Origin: an uncultured Pseudomonadota bacterium
GTDB lineage: Bacteria; Pseudomonadota; Gammaproteobacteria; Methylococcales; Methylomonadaceae
Reading direction: 5' to 3'
Assembly: GCA_903918375.1 (NCBI GenBank)
Contig: CAIXED010000020.1
Coordinates: 1-55,461 of the forward strand
DNA: 55,461 nucleotides
The position numbers were made by a program, and so were the translations under genes. Below are positions 45,228-55,263 of the stretch, in pieces. Every line of letters begins with the position of its first letter. The first letter of the stretch is position 1. The notes beneath the pieces were generated by a model. The model had not been told where the DNA came from. It did not search any database and saw nothing but the letters and a program-made list of their open reading frames with translations.

Positions 45228-46007
45228 TTAGTCTTTTAAATACCACTTAACCGATGCATTCAAATAAAGACCTTCACTTACAACAGTGGCTGCAGCTTCT
45301 AAAGCTGCCTTATCTAGCATTAGTCTGTTTTGATATATAGATAACCCAATAAAACTTAGACGCCATGAATGACCTGCATTTTCATTGGAACGAATAATTG
45401 CATTAGAAAAACCATTAAATTCGTACTCCCCAGCAAGATATTTAATAATATCTTTATCCTTTGGTTCGTTTAGCTCAATCCAACACTCTCCATATAAATC
45501 ACCTTTATAGCCGTTTGGATTGGTATATTGCGTAGCAAAAGTCTTGATCATGTCTTTCACTGCAACCACTCGAGCAGTACCAAGACAAGACCCAATAACA
45601 GCGGAATAACCTCCGAAACCATAATAATCATTCAAAGACTCATTATCTATTTCGGTTTCAATCTCCCACTTTTTATAATGATCATCAATATTGTCACGAA
45701 AGTAAATCATTGCTTCGATAAAAATTGGCATCAATTCTTGAAATCCAGGATTGTAGCGACATAACATATAAACATCATGCAATGTTTTTAATAATCTAGT
45801 CTGATCAAATAATCTAATATTTCCACGCCTTAACTGATCCAAAAACTCTTTTGTACAAACAATATTACGCAGAATTGATTGGTCGGCATTATCCAAAAGC
45901 AGACCATCTTCTGAAATAAAATTTTCATCGCCATCCATTGAATGATAATATTTTCTTCCTGTAACAATATTATCAACATCAATAAATTTAGGGTGCCAAC
46001 TATTCAT
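45228..46007 (-). CDS. Unknown 259-residue protein inside the type I R-M locus
   Basis: I do not recognise this protein. It is soluble, without signal peptide or membrane helix, AT-rich, and acidic in the middle (EIETEIDNESLNDYYGFGG). Aromatic and charged stretches include ILRNIVCTKEFLDQLRRGN and LYGECWIELNEPKDKD. It sits between two hsdM genes: its ATG overlaps the restored hsdM stop by 4 bases (ATGA) and its own stop is 3 bases before the second hsdM. Such coupling indicates an operon member. It is in the place where an hsdS might be expected but has no target-recognition pattern. An antiphage or modifier role is inference only. Confidence 0.6.
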   Translation of the reverse strand: MNSWHPKFIDVDNIVTGRKYYHSMDGDENFISEDGLLLDNADQSILRNIVCTKEFLDQLRRGNIRLFDQTRLLKTLHDVYMLCRYNPGFQELMPIFIEAMIYFRDNIDDHYKKWEIETEIDNESLNDYYGFGGYSAVIGSCLGTARVVAVKDMIKTFATQYTNPNGYKGDLYGECWIELNEPKDKDIIKYLAGEYEFNGFSNAIIRSNENAGHSWRLSFIGLSIYQNRLMLDKAALEAAATVVSEGLYLNASVKWYLKD

Positions 46008-47506
46008 ATTTCAAATCTTTCCTTGATAAGTAAATCTTCAAGCTCTTGCTCAGCTTGCTCTAAAGCAGCCAGTTTGTTTTTAAAATCCAACAAGGCTTGT
46101 TCCACTGTGATTGTTTCTTCTTCTAACGGTTTTTGCACATAACGTGCAATGTTTAGATTAAAGTCGTTTTCTTCAATTTACGATAAATTGACCCAACGCG
46201 CGACACCTTCAATTTCCTTGGCGTTCTGCGGTCCTGCTTGTTCCTGGCTTTGGTAGATTTGATAAATCTCGTCCGCTTGTTCAACCGATAAAGTGTTTTG
46301 TGCACGGCCTTTGGTAAAGATTTGTTCGGCGTTAATAATCAGCACATGGCTTTGATGGTCATCAGGACGCTGTTTTCTGAGCACCAGAATGCAAGCGGGA
46401 ATACCGGTGCCGTAGAACAAATTGGTCGCAACGCCAATAATGGCCTCAATACGATTTTGTTCCAGCAATTGTTTGCGAATACGGCCTTCAGCGCCGCCAC
46501 GGAATAACACACCATGCGGTAATACCACGGCCATGCCTCCGTTATCGTTTAAAGAGGAAAACATGTGCTGCACCCAAGCAAAGTCGCCATTGGTTTGCGG
46601 TGCTAAACCAAATTGTTTGCGTCCATAAGGATCATTTTGCCAAAGTTCATAACCCCATTCGCTTAAGCTGAACGGTGGATTGGCAATCACGTTGTCAAAG
46701 GTTTCTAAATGATCGCCTTTGATGAACTTTGGATGACGTAAGGTATCGCCGCGCACAATGTCAAAATCTTCCATGCCATGCAGAAACAAGTTCATGCGGG
46801 CAATGGCTTCGGTGGTGAGGTTTTTTTCCTGGCCTTTGATTTTCAGTAAGCGAGGATCGCCGCCGTGTTCTTTGACGTGGTGAATGGTTTCCAGCAACAT
46901 GCCGCCCGTGCCGCAAGCGGGGTCGTAAACGCTTTCACCGGCTTTGGGATCAAGGATGTTGACCATTAAGCGCACGATGGTGCGAGGGGTATAAAATTCA
47001 CCAGCTTTTTTATTGGCTTTGTCGGCAAAGCGTTTAATCAGGTATTCGTAAGCGCGGCCCATATCATCATCGCGAACACTGGATACACCGAGATTCACTT
47101 TGTTGAAATGATTGAGTAGCGTACCCAGTAATTCATCGGACAACCGCTCTTTGTTCGTCCAACCCGCGTCACCAAAAATACCGTGTAGGCGTTCGTTTGC
47201 CAGCTCTATGCCGCGAAACGCTTCTTTGAGTGCCTGACCAACATCTTTGGTTTTGTTGAATACCTGTTGCCAATGGCATTGTTCTGGTATTTGGATGCGG
47301 TGAAACATTTCTGCTTTGGCAAGCTCAACATCACCGACTTGTTCTATGGCTTCGGCTGATTCTTCATCGTAAACGTCGCATATACGTTTAAAGAATAAGA
47401 CGGGAAAGATATAGGTTTTGTAATCGGAAGCATCAATCGGCCCGGTAATGATATGAGCTGCGTGCCAGAGATGTGCCTCTAAATCCTTTAAGGTGATGAG
47501 TGTCAT
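46004..47506 (-). pseudogene. hsdM: Type I DNA methyltransferase subunit HsdM (outer copy) with premature stop
   Basis: The first 442 residues are a typical HsdM: LEAHLWHAAHIITGPIDASDYK, EFYTPRTIVRLMVNIL, DPACGTGGMLLETI and NPPFSLSEWG. Translation stops at TAA (46178-46180) after ARWVNLS. The same frame continues for 57 codons with the conserved HsdM tail (IEENDFNLNIARYVQKPLEEE and a coiled coil) and ends at TGA 46004-46006. Family members usually read S/A-E-I-x-x-N-D-F-N-L-N-I, so the TAA most simply replaces GAA. The SAM and NPPF motifs are intact, but the HsdS-contacting tail would be lost. A sequencing error cannot be excluded. Confidence 0.88.
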
Positions 47507-47538
47507 TTAAGGTTTTGTTGTGTTGAATATGAAGGCTT

Positions 47539-48369
47539 TTAAAACAATTCCCAAACCGGTTTTAACCCGACTGGCATAGCCGCTAAGCGCCCCAATTCCA
47601 AGTAGATATTATCGGGGGCGTGAAAATCGGAACCCGCCGAAGCGTAAAGTTGGTGTTTTTCGGCAAATTGCTGGCTCATACGAATTTCGTCAAGACTGGC
47701 GCGGCCTGTGACCACTTCAATTCCCTGCCCACCGGCTTGTTTAAACACTGCCAAAGCGCGATTCATCCATTTAGCACTGAGTTTATAACGCATAGGATGC
47801 GCGACTACCGCCACGCCACCTGCAGCTTTAATCCAAGCTACGGTTTCTTCTAAACTCGCCCAAACGGTCGGCACGAATGCGGGTTTGCCTTTGCTTAAAT
47901 AACGATCAAAGGCTTCTTGTTGTGTGGTCACATGCTGATGGGTTAATAAAAAATCGGCAAAGTGCGAACGGGTAATTTCACCATTACCAGCGGCTTGGGT
48001 AACAAATTGATAAGCGCCAAAAATCTTCTTTTTTTCCAGTTTTTCGGCGATTTGTTTGGCTCGTAAATCACGAATGCTTTGTTGACGAGCAATGCCTTCG
48101 CTCAACGAGGGGTTATGCGGGTCAATATTCAAACCAACGATATGCAAGCATTGATTCAAATGACTGGCAGATAATTCAATACCATTGATTAAGCGCATTC
48201 CCAAATCTGCCGCCGCTTGTTGAGCTTCGGCTAAACCGTTGGTGGTGTCGTGATCGGTCAAAGCCAAAACCGTCACGCCTTTTTCATGGGCGCGTTTCAC
48301 TAATTCGGTCGGTGAAAGTGCGCCATCGGAGGCAATGGAATGACTGTGTAAGTCGTAAATCTCGGTCAC
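47539..48369 (-). CDS. PHP-domain phosphatase/exonuclease (RNase AM / YciV-like)
   Basis: A 276-residue PHP-domain metalloenzyme. Metal ligands are visible in YDLHSHSIASDGALSP, ALTDHDTTNG, GIELSAS, VVAHPMRY and AGSDFHAPD. YciV relatives hydrolyse 3',5'-nucleoside bisphosphates and trim RNA 5' ends. The start is GTG overlapping the upstream ABC transporter stop (TAGTG), so the two are coupled. Substrate in this organism not shown. Confidence 0.85.
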   Translation of the reverse strand: MTEIYDLHSHSIASDGALSPTELVKRAHEKGVTVLALTDHDTTNGLAEAQQAAADLGMRLINGIELSASHLNQCLHIVGLNIDPHNPSLSEGIARQQSIRDLRAKQIAEKLEKKKIFGAYQFVTQAAGNGEITRSHFADFLLTHQHVTTQQEAFDRYLSKGKPAFVPTVWASLEETVAWIKAAGGVAVVAHPMRYKLSAKWMNRALAVFKQAGGQGIEVVTGRASLDEIRMSQQFAEKHQLYASAGSDFHAPDNIYLELGRLAAMPVGLKPVWELF

Positions 48370-50165
48370 TATGCGTAATCTCGGTAAAGTTTGGAATATA
48401 AGCCATTTTGTTGAATCAAGGTTTCATGGCTGCCTTGTTCGCAGATTTGACCTTGCTCAAACACATAAACGTGATCGGCTTGTTTAACCGCGCTTAGTCG
48501 ATGGGCAATAATTAAAGTGGTTCGACCTTGCAAAAAGCTGTTTAAGGCTTGATGCAGTTTGTATTCGGTTTCGGTATCTAATGCGGAAGTGGCTTCGTCT
48601 AAAATCACCACCGACGGCTTGCTGACTATCATCCGCGCAATCGCTAAACGTTGGCGTTGACCACCCGACAATCTCACCCCTTGCCGGCCAACCACGGTAT
48701 CCAAGCCCTGCTCCAGCTCAAGTACCGTTGCTTTTAATTGTGCCAACTCTAGCGCTTCCCACAACTCGCGGTCATCAATCTCTCGACCTAAAGTCAAATT
48801 GGCGCGAATACTGGCATTTAATAAAGCCGGATGTTGCAACACGGTTGCCACATGCTCACGCACTACATCCAAGCCGATTTGATTAATTGGCGTGTCATTG
48901 AAATAAATCATGCCTTGATTGGCTGGATATAAACCGATCAAAGCTTGCGCCAAGGTCGATTTACCACCGCCACTGGCACCGACCAAAGCGATTTTTTCAC
49001 CAGCTTTAATTTTTAAATTGATGCCATTCAAAACCGGCTCATCGTTATAGCTGAAATGCAGATTTTTAACGCTAACAGCCACGGTTTTTTGATTTAAAAA
49101 CGGATTGCTGTGATGAGGATATTGCGGCTCTCGCTGTAAAGTGGTCAGTTGATTAACTCGATTTAAAGCGCCACGCGCGGCATAAAAAGCTTGCTGGATA
49201 CTTAAAATCTCCTGCACCGGCGCCATCATGAACCATAAATAGCCAAACACCGCCAACATTTCGCCAATGCTCAAATCAGAATACAACACCATCAACATCG
49301 CGGTGGCGCGGAAAATGTCAAAACCAAACAAAAAAGTTAAGAAACTCATCCGCACCGCAGCATCGCTTTTCCAAGCAAAAATCGTTGAATGGTCTTTAAC
49401 CGCTTGAGCGCTGTTGATCAGTTGTTGGCAATAATGCTGTTCGCGATTACTGGCGCGAATTTGGTGGATGGCTTCTAAAGTTTCGCTGAGTGCTTGTTGG
49501 AATACGCTATAGGCTTTGTTTTCGTTGATTTTTAAATCTTTCACTTTTGAGCCTATCGCTTTGGCTAAATAAATCACCACCGGATTTAAAACGATAATAA
49601 ACAAGCCCAATTGCCAATTCATCCACAACAAAATCAGCGCCGTACCTAGCACGGTGAAACAAGCGACAATCAATTTGCTGATGGTTGAGCCAATGAAATT
49701 ATCCAAAGTATCTAAATCGGTCACCATATGCGCGGCCACGGTGCCACTGCCTAAGCTTTCGTATTCGGACATTGAAATGGTTTGCAATTGACCAATCAAA
49801 TCAGCGCGAATCCTGAACACCACCTCTTTAGCGATATTGGAAAATTGCCGTGTTTGAATAATGTTGAGCACCAAAGTCGCCAGTCTTAACAACAAACTCA
49901 CCACCAACACGCCACCAATGTAAAACACCGGCTGTTGCCATTCGATGGGTAACCACGGATTAACCGTGTTTAACACGATGCTCGGATGATTCAGCAACAC
50001 TTCATCCACTAATAACGGCATCAACAACGGCACCGGAACGCTGGCAACCGTGGCTAGAAAGGCAATCAAATTACCGATAATCAGTTGTTTTTTATGCTTT
50101 AAGGCAATTTGAATAATGTATCGCCAAGAATATTTTGCTTGGCTAATAGTGTGTTTTGTTTTCAA
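48369..50165 (-). CDS. MsbA-like ABC exporter (fused membrane and ATPase domains)
   Basis: A 598-residue half-transporter. Six helices occupy residues ~15-320 (type IV exporter fold). The ATPase domain has Walker A GASGGGKST, Q-loop VLQHPALLNASI, signature LSGGQRQR, Walker B VVILDEATSALD and H-loop IIAHRLSAV. Homodimers export lipids or drugs. It is not next to lpxK, so it is not clearly the essential MsbA. No peptidase domain is present. It is co-transcribed with the PHP gene. Confidence 0.85.
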   Translation of the reverse strand: MKTKHTISQAKYSWRYIIQIALKHKKQLIIGNLIAFLATVASVPVPLLMPLLVDEVLLNHPSIVLNTVNPWLPIEWQQPVFYIGGVLVVSLLLRLATLVLNIIQTRQFSNIAKEVVFRIRADLIGQLQTISMSEYESLGSGTVAAHMVTDLDTLDNFIGSTISKLIVACFTVLGTALILLWMNWQLGLFIIVLNPVVIYLAKAIGSKVKDLKINENKAYSVFQQALSETLEAIHQIRASNREQHYCQQLINSAQAVKDHSTIFAWKSDAAVRMSFLTFLFGFDIFRATAMLMVLYSDLSIGEMLAVFGYLWFMMAPVQEILSIQQAFYAARGALNRVNQLTTLQREPQYPHHSNPFLNQKTVAVSVKNLHFSYNDEPVLNGINLKIKAGEKIALVGASGGGKSTLAQALIGLYPANQGMIYFNDTPINQIGLDVVREHVATVLQHPALLNASIRANLTLGREIDDRELWEALELAQLKATVLELEQGLDTVVGRQGVRLSGGQRQRLAIARMIVSKPSVVILDEATSALDTETEYKLHQALNSFLQGRTTLIIAHRLSAVKQADHVYVFEQGQICEQGSHETLIQQNGLYSKLYRDYA

Positions 50166-50244
50166 AGGGATAAGATGTCTGGATTAGGCTTTGTTTATTA
50201 TAAAGCGGTTCAATTGTTTTTACTTTTATGGGTGAGGCTGCGCT

Positions 50245-52176
50245 ATGCCACACAAATCAATTCATAAGCTATTTGTCCAATTACTGCTGTGTTGCTTATG
50301 CAGTAGCCATGGTTTTGCTGCTGAGGATGCCAGCCAAAACCGAATTGCACAACGTCAAGCCTTTTTACAAGCCGAACGCTACATCAACGAAAACCGCGAG
50401 GCTGATTATTTTGCTTTGGCGGCTAGTTTAAAAAACTATCCGCTCTACCCTTATTTGCATTATCAATGGTTGAAAAACCATCTCGACGACCAAGCCAACA
50501 TCGAGCTTTATCTTAGCGAATATGCCGATAGTCGTTTCGCGCCAGCCTTACAAAGCAAATGGTTGCTGTATCTTGGCAAACAACAACGCTGGGACTCGGT
50601 GCTTAGCCACCAATACCCAAGCAATACCGCTGAAACCCAGTGTTTATTTGCTTTGGCGCAATATCACAGCAATCAACCAGCAACGGCATTGGATAGCGCC
50701 AAGCGTTTATGGTTGCAAACTGACCCGCATTCTGAAAATTGCGATGCTTTATTTGGCTTATTAAAACAGTCGAGCAGTTTTGATAGCGACTTGGCTTGGC
50801 AAAAATTCAAGTCGGAATTAAGCAATAACAACCCGCAAGCCGCGACCCCGTTATTAGAGTTGTTATCCGAGCAGCGCCGTCAAATCGCCAGCCTTTGGCT
50901 AAAGCTGTATAAGCAACCGGATTTGGTCATACAAAATGGCGAGTGGAAGCGTGAATCTGATCAAGCGGGACAGATTTTTGCTCAAACCATTTTGCGTCTA
51001 GCCGATAGCGATTTATCAACGGCATTGGCAACCTGGGATCGCGAAAAAAGCACGATTAATATTGCCCCCGAAATCTTGATTGATACCGAGAATAATCTGG
51101 CTTTGGCTTTAGCCTTAAAAGGCGAAGCCGATGCTTATCAACGCTTGGCGCAATTAAGTAAACCGAGTAAAGCCAATCGAGAATGGCAGATTCGCGCTGC
51201 TTTGCGAGCACAAAATTGGTCAGCGGCCAATGCCGCGCTGGCTGGATTGGATGATGAAACCAAGCATCAAGATAAATGGCAATATTGGCAAGCGCGCGCC
51301 TTACATGAATTAGGTCAAAAACCGCAAGCTGAGTCTTTATTTCAACAATTAGCGCAGCAACGCAGTTTTTACGGCTTTCTAGCCGCCGAAAAACTGCAAC
51401 AACCGATTAACTTGGCCGACAATCCAATTCATGTCAGCGCCGAGGAAATGGCGGAATTAAAACAACAAGCCAATTTTCAGGTGGTTAGCGAATTTCTAGC
51501 TTTGGATAGGCAATTAGAAGCAAAGCGCCAATGGTGGTTTGCGACAGCGAATTTGGATAAACACGATTTGGCGGTGGCGGCAAAACTGGCCGAACAATGG
51601 CAATGGCCAACGATTGCGATTTTTACCAGCGCCAAAGCGCATGAATGGAACGACATGGCGTTGCGGTTTCCGCTGATTTACGCCAATGAAATCGATTTAC
51701 ACGCTGCAAAACAGCAGATTGATCCGGCGTTGATTTTTGGTTTATTACGCCAAGAAAGTGCATTTGATGAAACCGCTGATTCTTCTGCGGGTGCGAAAGG
51801 CTTAATGCAAGTGATGCCGAAAACCGCCAAGGAAATTGCCGCTGAGCTTAAACATAATTGGCAACGCGATAGCAGTTTATTCAATCCCAATTTAAACATT
51901 CAATACGGCAGTTTTTATTACAAAAAACTCTTGGCAGAATTTGACCAACACCCTCTGTTGGCAACGGCGGCTTATAACGCTGGCCCGAAAAAAGTCAAAC
52001 GCTGGCTACCCAATAATCAGGCTTTACCTGGCGATATTTGGATAGAACTGATTCCTTATAAAGAAACCCGCGAATATGTGTCATCGGTACTGCAATATGC
52101 CTTGATTTATCAGCAACGATTACATCGCGATAGCTTAAAAGTGGTGAACTTAATTCGCCAAGTAAAGCCAAACTAA
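50245..52176 (+). CDS. slt: Soluble lytic murein transglycosylase Slt70
   Basis: A 643-residue periplasmic enzyme. The N-terminal signal peptide (LFVQLLLCCLCSSHGFAAE) leads to a long alpha-superhelical U and L domain (about 30-460) and a C-terminal lysozyme-like catalytic domain: QESAFDETADSSAGAKGLMQ, with the catalytic E504, then NIQYGSFYY, ATAAYNAGPKKVKRWL and IPYKETREYVSSV. It cleaves the MurNAc-GlcNAc bond in peptidoglycan with formation of 1,6-anhydromuropeptides. GGTGAGG precedes the ATG by about 8 bases. Confidence 0.93.
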   Translation: MPHKSIHKLFVQLLLCCLCSSHGFAAEDASQNRIAQRQAFLQAERYINENREADYFALAASLKNYPLYPYLHYQWLKNHLDDQANIELYLSEYADSRFAPALQSKWLLYLGKQQRWDSVLSHQYPSNTAETQCLFALAQYHSNQPATALDSAKRLWLQTDPHSENCDALFGLLKQSSSFDSDLAWQKFKSELSNNNPQAATPLLELLSEQRRQIASLWLKLYKQPDLVIQNGEWKRESDQAGQIFAQTILRLADSDLSTALATWDREKSTINIAPEILIDTENNLALALALKGEADAYQRLAQLSKPSKANREWQIRAALRAQNWSAANAALAGLDDETKHQDKWQYWQARALHELGQKPQAESLFQQLAQQRSFYGFLAAEKLQQPINLADNPIHVSAEEMAELKQQANFQVVSEFLALDRQLEAKRQWWFATANLDKHDLAVAAKLAEQWQWPTIAIFTSAKAHEWNDMALRFPLIYANEIDLHAAKQQIDPALIFGLLRQESAFDETADSSAGAKGLMQVMPKTAKEIAAELKHNWQRDSSLFNPNLNIQYGSFYYKKLLAEFDQHPLLATAAYNAGPKKVKRWLPNNQALPGDIWIELIPYKETREYVSSVLQYALIYQQRLHRDSLKVVNLIRQVKPN

Positions 52177-52251
52177 AATTTGTGCTGATTTTTTAACCCT
52201 ACTATTAGATAATGGCCGACGTTTTTGACTCACTTAACTTAGGTAGATTTA

Positions 52252-52767
52252 ATGGAGAAACAGCACAGTTTCACGCGCGAAGAATTGCTCATGTCTGGTC
52301 GTGGCGAACTTTACGGCCCACAAAATGCGCAATTACCGCTTCCCAATATGCTAATGATGGATCGCATCATTCATATTTCTGACGAAGGTGGTAAATATGG
52401 CAAAGGCCAAATTATTGCTGAACTCGATATTACCCCTGAGTTGTGGTTCTTCGATTGTCACTTTCAAGGTGACCCAGTTATGCCAGGTTGCTTAGGTTTA
52501 GATGCAATGTGGCAATTAGTCGGTTTCTATTTATGCTGGCTAGGTGGCCCAGGTAAAGGTCGTGCATTAGGTTGTGGTGAAGTTAAATTTACCGGCCAAG
52601 TGTTACCAACCGCTAAAAAAGTCACTTATAAAATCGATTTAAAACGCGTCATTCTTCGCAAACTGGTGATGGGTATCGCTGATGCCACCATGGAAGTTGA
52701 CGGCAAACAAATTTACGAAGCCACTGATTTGCGAGTTGGCCTTTTCACTTCCACTCAAGATTTCTAG
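52252..52767 (+). CDS. fabA: 3-hydroxydecanoyl-ACP dehydratase/isomerase FabA
   Basis: A 171-residue hot-dog-fold enzyme. The active-site residues are H70 in [16 protein letters not shown] and D84 in LGLDAMWQ. It dehydrates 3-hydroxydecanoyl-ACP and isomerises the double bond, starting the anaerobic unsaturated fatty acid pathway. fabB follows after 8 bases, the standard fabA-fabB pair that defines this pathway. Confidence 0.96.
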   Translation: MEKQHSFTREELLMSGRGELYGPQNAQLPLPNMLMMDRIIHISDEGGKYGKGQIIAELDITPELWFFDCHFQGDPVMPGCLGLDAMWQLVGFYLCWLGGPGKGRALGCGEVKFTGQVLPTAKKVTYKIDLKRVILRKLVMGIADATMEVDGKQIYEATDLRVGLFTSTQDF

Positions 52768-52775
52768 GAAATAAC

Positions 52776-53996
52776 ATGAGACGCGCGGTTGTAACAGGTC
52801 TGGGGATTGTGTCCAGCATTGGCAATAACAGAGACGAAGTTGTCGAATCATTAAGAGCCGGACGCTCAGGCATTGTGCATTCTGACGTTTACCAAGAACT
52901 GGGCTTTAGAAGCCATGTTCATGGCCCAATCAACATTGATTTAGACGAAGCCATTGATCGTAAAATCAAGCGTTTTATGGGCGACGGCGCGGCTTTCAAC
53001 TACTTGGCAATGGAACAAGCCATTGCCGATTCTGGCTTAGATGAAAACGAAGTCTCGAATTTCCGCACTGGTTTAGTGATGGGCTCTGGTGGTCCGTCTA
53101 CTTCCAACTTGGTCGAAGCCGCTGATATTTTGCGTTCAAAAGGCGTTAAAAAAGTCGGTCCGTATATGGTGCCTCGCGCTATGTCCAGCACTAACACCGC
53201 TTGCTTGGCAACCCCATTCAAAATCAAAGGCGTTAACTACACCATCAGTTCGGCTTGCGCGACCAGTGCTCACTGTATCGGTCATGCGATGGAATTAATC
53301 CAGCTCAATAAGCAAGATGTAGTATTTGCTGGCGGCGGTGAAGAATTACATTGGACCATGTCGGTATTATTCGATGCGATGGGCGCATTGTCTTCTAAAT
53401 ACAACGACAGCCCAGCAACCGCATCAAGACCTTACGATGCAACCCGCGATGGTTTCGTGATTTCCGGTGGCGGCGGGGTTTTGGTGATCGAAGAACTCGA
53501 ACACGCCAAAGCGCGCGGCGCGAAAATCTACGGTGAGTTAGTCGGCTACGGCGCTACTTCCGATGGCTATGACATGGTTCAACCGTCTGGCGAAGGCGCA
53601 GTGCGTTGTATGCAACAAGCGATGGCAACCGTTGATGGCAAAATCGACTACATCAATGCTCACGGCACCAGCACACCGGTTGGCGACACTCGTGAATTAG
53701 AAGCCTTACGCAATGTATTTGGTGCCGGCAATATTCCAGCGGTCAGCTCAACCAAATCTTTAACCGGTCACGCTTTAGGCGCGGCAGGTGTTAATGAAGC
53801 GATTTATTCCTTACTGATGATGCAAGAAAACTTCCTCAGCGCTTCAGCCAACATCACCGAATTAGACCCAGAAGCCAACGATGTGCCGATTGTTCGTGAA
53901 TACCGCGACAACGTCACATTAAACACCATTATGTCTAACAGCTTTGGTTTTGGCGGCACTAACGCCACCTTAATTTTCCAACGCTATAACGGCTAA
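52776..53996 (+). CDS. fabB: 3-oxoacyl-ACP synthase I FabB
   Basis: A 406-residue ketoacyl-ACP synthase with the Cys-His-His triad: C161 in [18 protein letters not shown]296 in [11 protein letters not shown] and H332 in [10 protein letters not shown]. It elongates the cis-3-decenoyl-ACP made by FabA with malonyl-ACP and releases CO2. The C-terminal [12 protein letters not shown] is conserved. Confidence 0.96.
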   Translation: MRRAVVTGLGIVSSIGNNRDEVVESLRAGRSGIVHSDVYQELGFRSHVHGPINIDLDEAIDRKIKRFMGDGAAFNYLAMEQAIADSGLDENEVSNFRTGLVMGSGGPSTSNLVEAADILRSKGVKKVGPYMVPRAMSSTNTACLATPFKIKGVNYTISSACATSAHCIGHAMELIQLNKQDVVFAGGGEELHWTMSVLFDAMGALSSKYNDSPATASRPYDATRDGFVISGGGGVLVIEELEHAKARGAKIYGELVGYGATSDGYDMVQPSGEGAVRCMQQAMATVDGKIDYINAHGTSTPVGDTRELEALRNVFGAGNIPAVSSTKSLTGHALGAAGVNEAIYSLLMMQENFLSASANITELDPEANDVPIVREYRDNVTLNTIMSNSFGFGGTNATLIFQRYNG

Positions 53997-54046
53997 TCTA
54001 GCTCGGCAGTCAAAACTCGCTTTTGACTGCCCACACCTCCCCGCCA

Positions 54047-54913
54047 ATGTCAGAATTAGAACTCGAACAAAAATCTCGCACCCAATTCAATAAATTACAG
54101 AAACGTCTCCGCCGCTGTGTTGGCGAAGCGATTGCTGATTTCAACATGATCGAGGACAACGACAAGATCATGGTCTGCCTGTCGGGCGGCAAAGACTCTT
54201 ACACCATGCTCGATATTTTGCTAAATCTGCAAAAAACCGCGCCGGTTAAGTTTGAAATCATCGCTGTCAATCTCGACCAAAAACAACCGGGATTTCCTGA
54301 AGACGTTTTACCCGCTTATTTACAATCAATTGGCGTGCCCTATCACATCATCGAACACGATACCTACAGCATCGTTAAACGCATCATCCCCGAAGGCAAA
54401 ACCACTTGCAGCCTATGTTCACGCTTACGTCGTGGCACTTTGTACGCCTTCGCCAAAGAAAACAACATCACCAAAATCGCCTTAGGCCATCATCGTGATG
54501 ACATTATGGAAACCTTTTTCCTTAATATGTTCTACGCTGGCAAACTCAAAGCCATGCCGCCAAAACTATTGAGCGATGACAAACAAAACATCATCATTCG
54601 TCCATTGGCCTATTGCCGCGAAAAAGACATCAACCGCTTTTCAGCCTTTAAAAAATTCCCGATTATTCCTTGCAACCTCTGCGGTTCACAAGAAAATCTA
54701 CAACGAGTAGCGATGAAAAAAATGCTAACCGCATGGGACAAACAATTCCCAGGTCGTTTAGAAACCATTTTTGCCAGCTTACAAAATATCGCCCCGTCAC
54801 AACTGGCCGACACGCAATTATTTGATTTTATAGGCTTAAAACGCGATCCAGATGCCGCAGCCAATCCACGCATCAGTTCCGACGAGCCAAGCCTTGATAT
54901 TCTTGAACGCTAA
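54047..54913 (+). CDS. ttcA: tRNA 2-thiocytidine biosynthesis protein TtcA
   Basis: A 288-residue PP-loop ATPase that puts sulfur on cytidine 32 of some tRNAs. The PP-loop is [11 protein letters not shown]; the cysteines that hold the iron-sulfur cluster are in [12 protein letters not shown] and the C-terminal-side [22 protein letters not shown] is the typical downstream block. The ATG at 54047 (MSELELEQ) is preferred over the upstream TTG at 54023. Sulfur for the reaction comes from a cysteine desulfurase, normally IscS. Confidence 0.94.
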   Translation: MSELELEQKSRTQFNKLQKRLRRCVGEAIADFNMIEDNDKIMVCLSGGKDSYTMLDILLNLQKTAPVKFEIIAVNLDQKQPGFPEDVLPAYLQSIGVPYHIIEHDTYSIVKRIIPEGKTTCSLCSRLRRGTLYAFAKENNITKIALGHHRDDIMETFFLNMFYAGKLKAMPPKLLSDDKQNIIIRPLAYCREKDINRFSAFKKFPIIPCNLCGSQENLQRVAMKKMLTAWDKQFPGRLETIFASLQNIAPSQLADTQLFDFIGLKRDPDAAANPRISSDEPSLDILER

Positions 54914-54915
54914 GC

Positions 54916-54943
54916 TTGACAAAGCCATCGAATTCCTTATAAT
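54916..54943 (+). promoter_or_regulatory. Consensus sigma-70 promoter of tRNA-Leu
   Basis: Perfect TTGACA (54916-54921) and TATAAT (54938-54943) with a 16-base spacer; transcription should start near 54950, seven bases before the tRNA. The -35 box begins 2 bases after the ttcA stop. Confidence 0.85.
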
Positions 54944-54956
54944 TAGCGGTTCTGGA

Positions 54957-55043
54957 GCCTCGGTGGCGAAATAGGTAGACGCACGGGACTTAAAATCCCG
55001 CGGTGGTGACACCGTACCGGTTCGATTCCGGTCTGAGGCACCA
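54957..55043 (+). tRNA. tRNA-Leu (anticodon TAA)
   Basis: An 87-base class II tRNA with encoded CCA. Acceptor stem GCCTCGG pairs with CTGAGGC (one G-T pair); the anticodon loop ACTTAAAAT gives TAA; a long variable arm (GGTGGTGACACC region) and the T loop GGTTCGATTCC are present. It reads UUA and possibly UUG codons. Confidence 0.97.
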
Positions 55044-55060
55044 TACAAAATCCAGAAAAA

Positions 55061-55094
55061 ACCCGCTAAGTTATCTGACTTAGCGGGTTTTTTT
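55061..55094 (+). terminator. Intrinsic terminator of tRNA-Leu
   Basis: ACCCGCTAAGT and ACTTAGCGGGT form an 11-bp stem with a 6-base loop, ending in seven T. Confidence 0.9.
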
Positions 55095-55163
55095 ATGCCC
55101 ATTAAAAAGTAGTAAAAACTTAGGGTTAACTACAAATCCCCTAAAATAGGTTAGCGAGATAAC

Positions 55164-55257
55164 TGAGCACAACCGAAGTTTCGGCTTAGCTCAACCAACG
55201 ACTTAACGGCGTAGGGGGCATTTTATGCACCATCAATAACAAAAGTTTGCACCCTAC
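55164..55257. repeat. Inverted repeats in the gap after tRNA-Leu
   Basis: TGAGC...CCGA-AGTT-TCGG...GCTCA (55164-55193) makes a two-part hairpin. GTAGGGGGCA (55211-55220) and TGCACCCTAC (55248-55257) are inverted with one mismatch and resemble the element between tonB and exbB. No gene is seen between 55095 and 55263. Confidence 0.4.
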
Positions 55258-55263
55258 CCTCGA

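Noticed and set aside
54957-55043. tRNA-Leu 3' end as an attachment site with a second copy in the window
   Set aside because: No duplicate of the tRNA 3' end was found in the window.
54836-55102. 88-codon minus-strand frame reading SDRNRTGTVSPPRDFKSRAS
   Set aside because: This is the well-known false translation of a tRNA-Leu gene; it covers the tRNA and its terminator.
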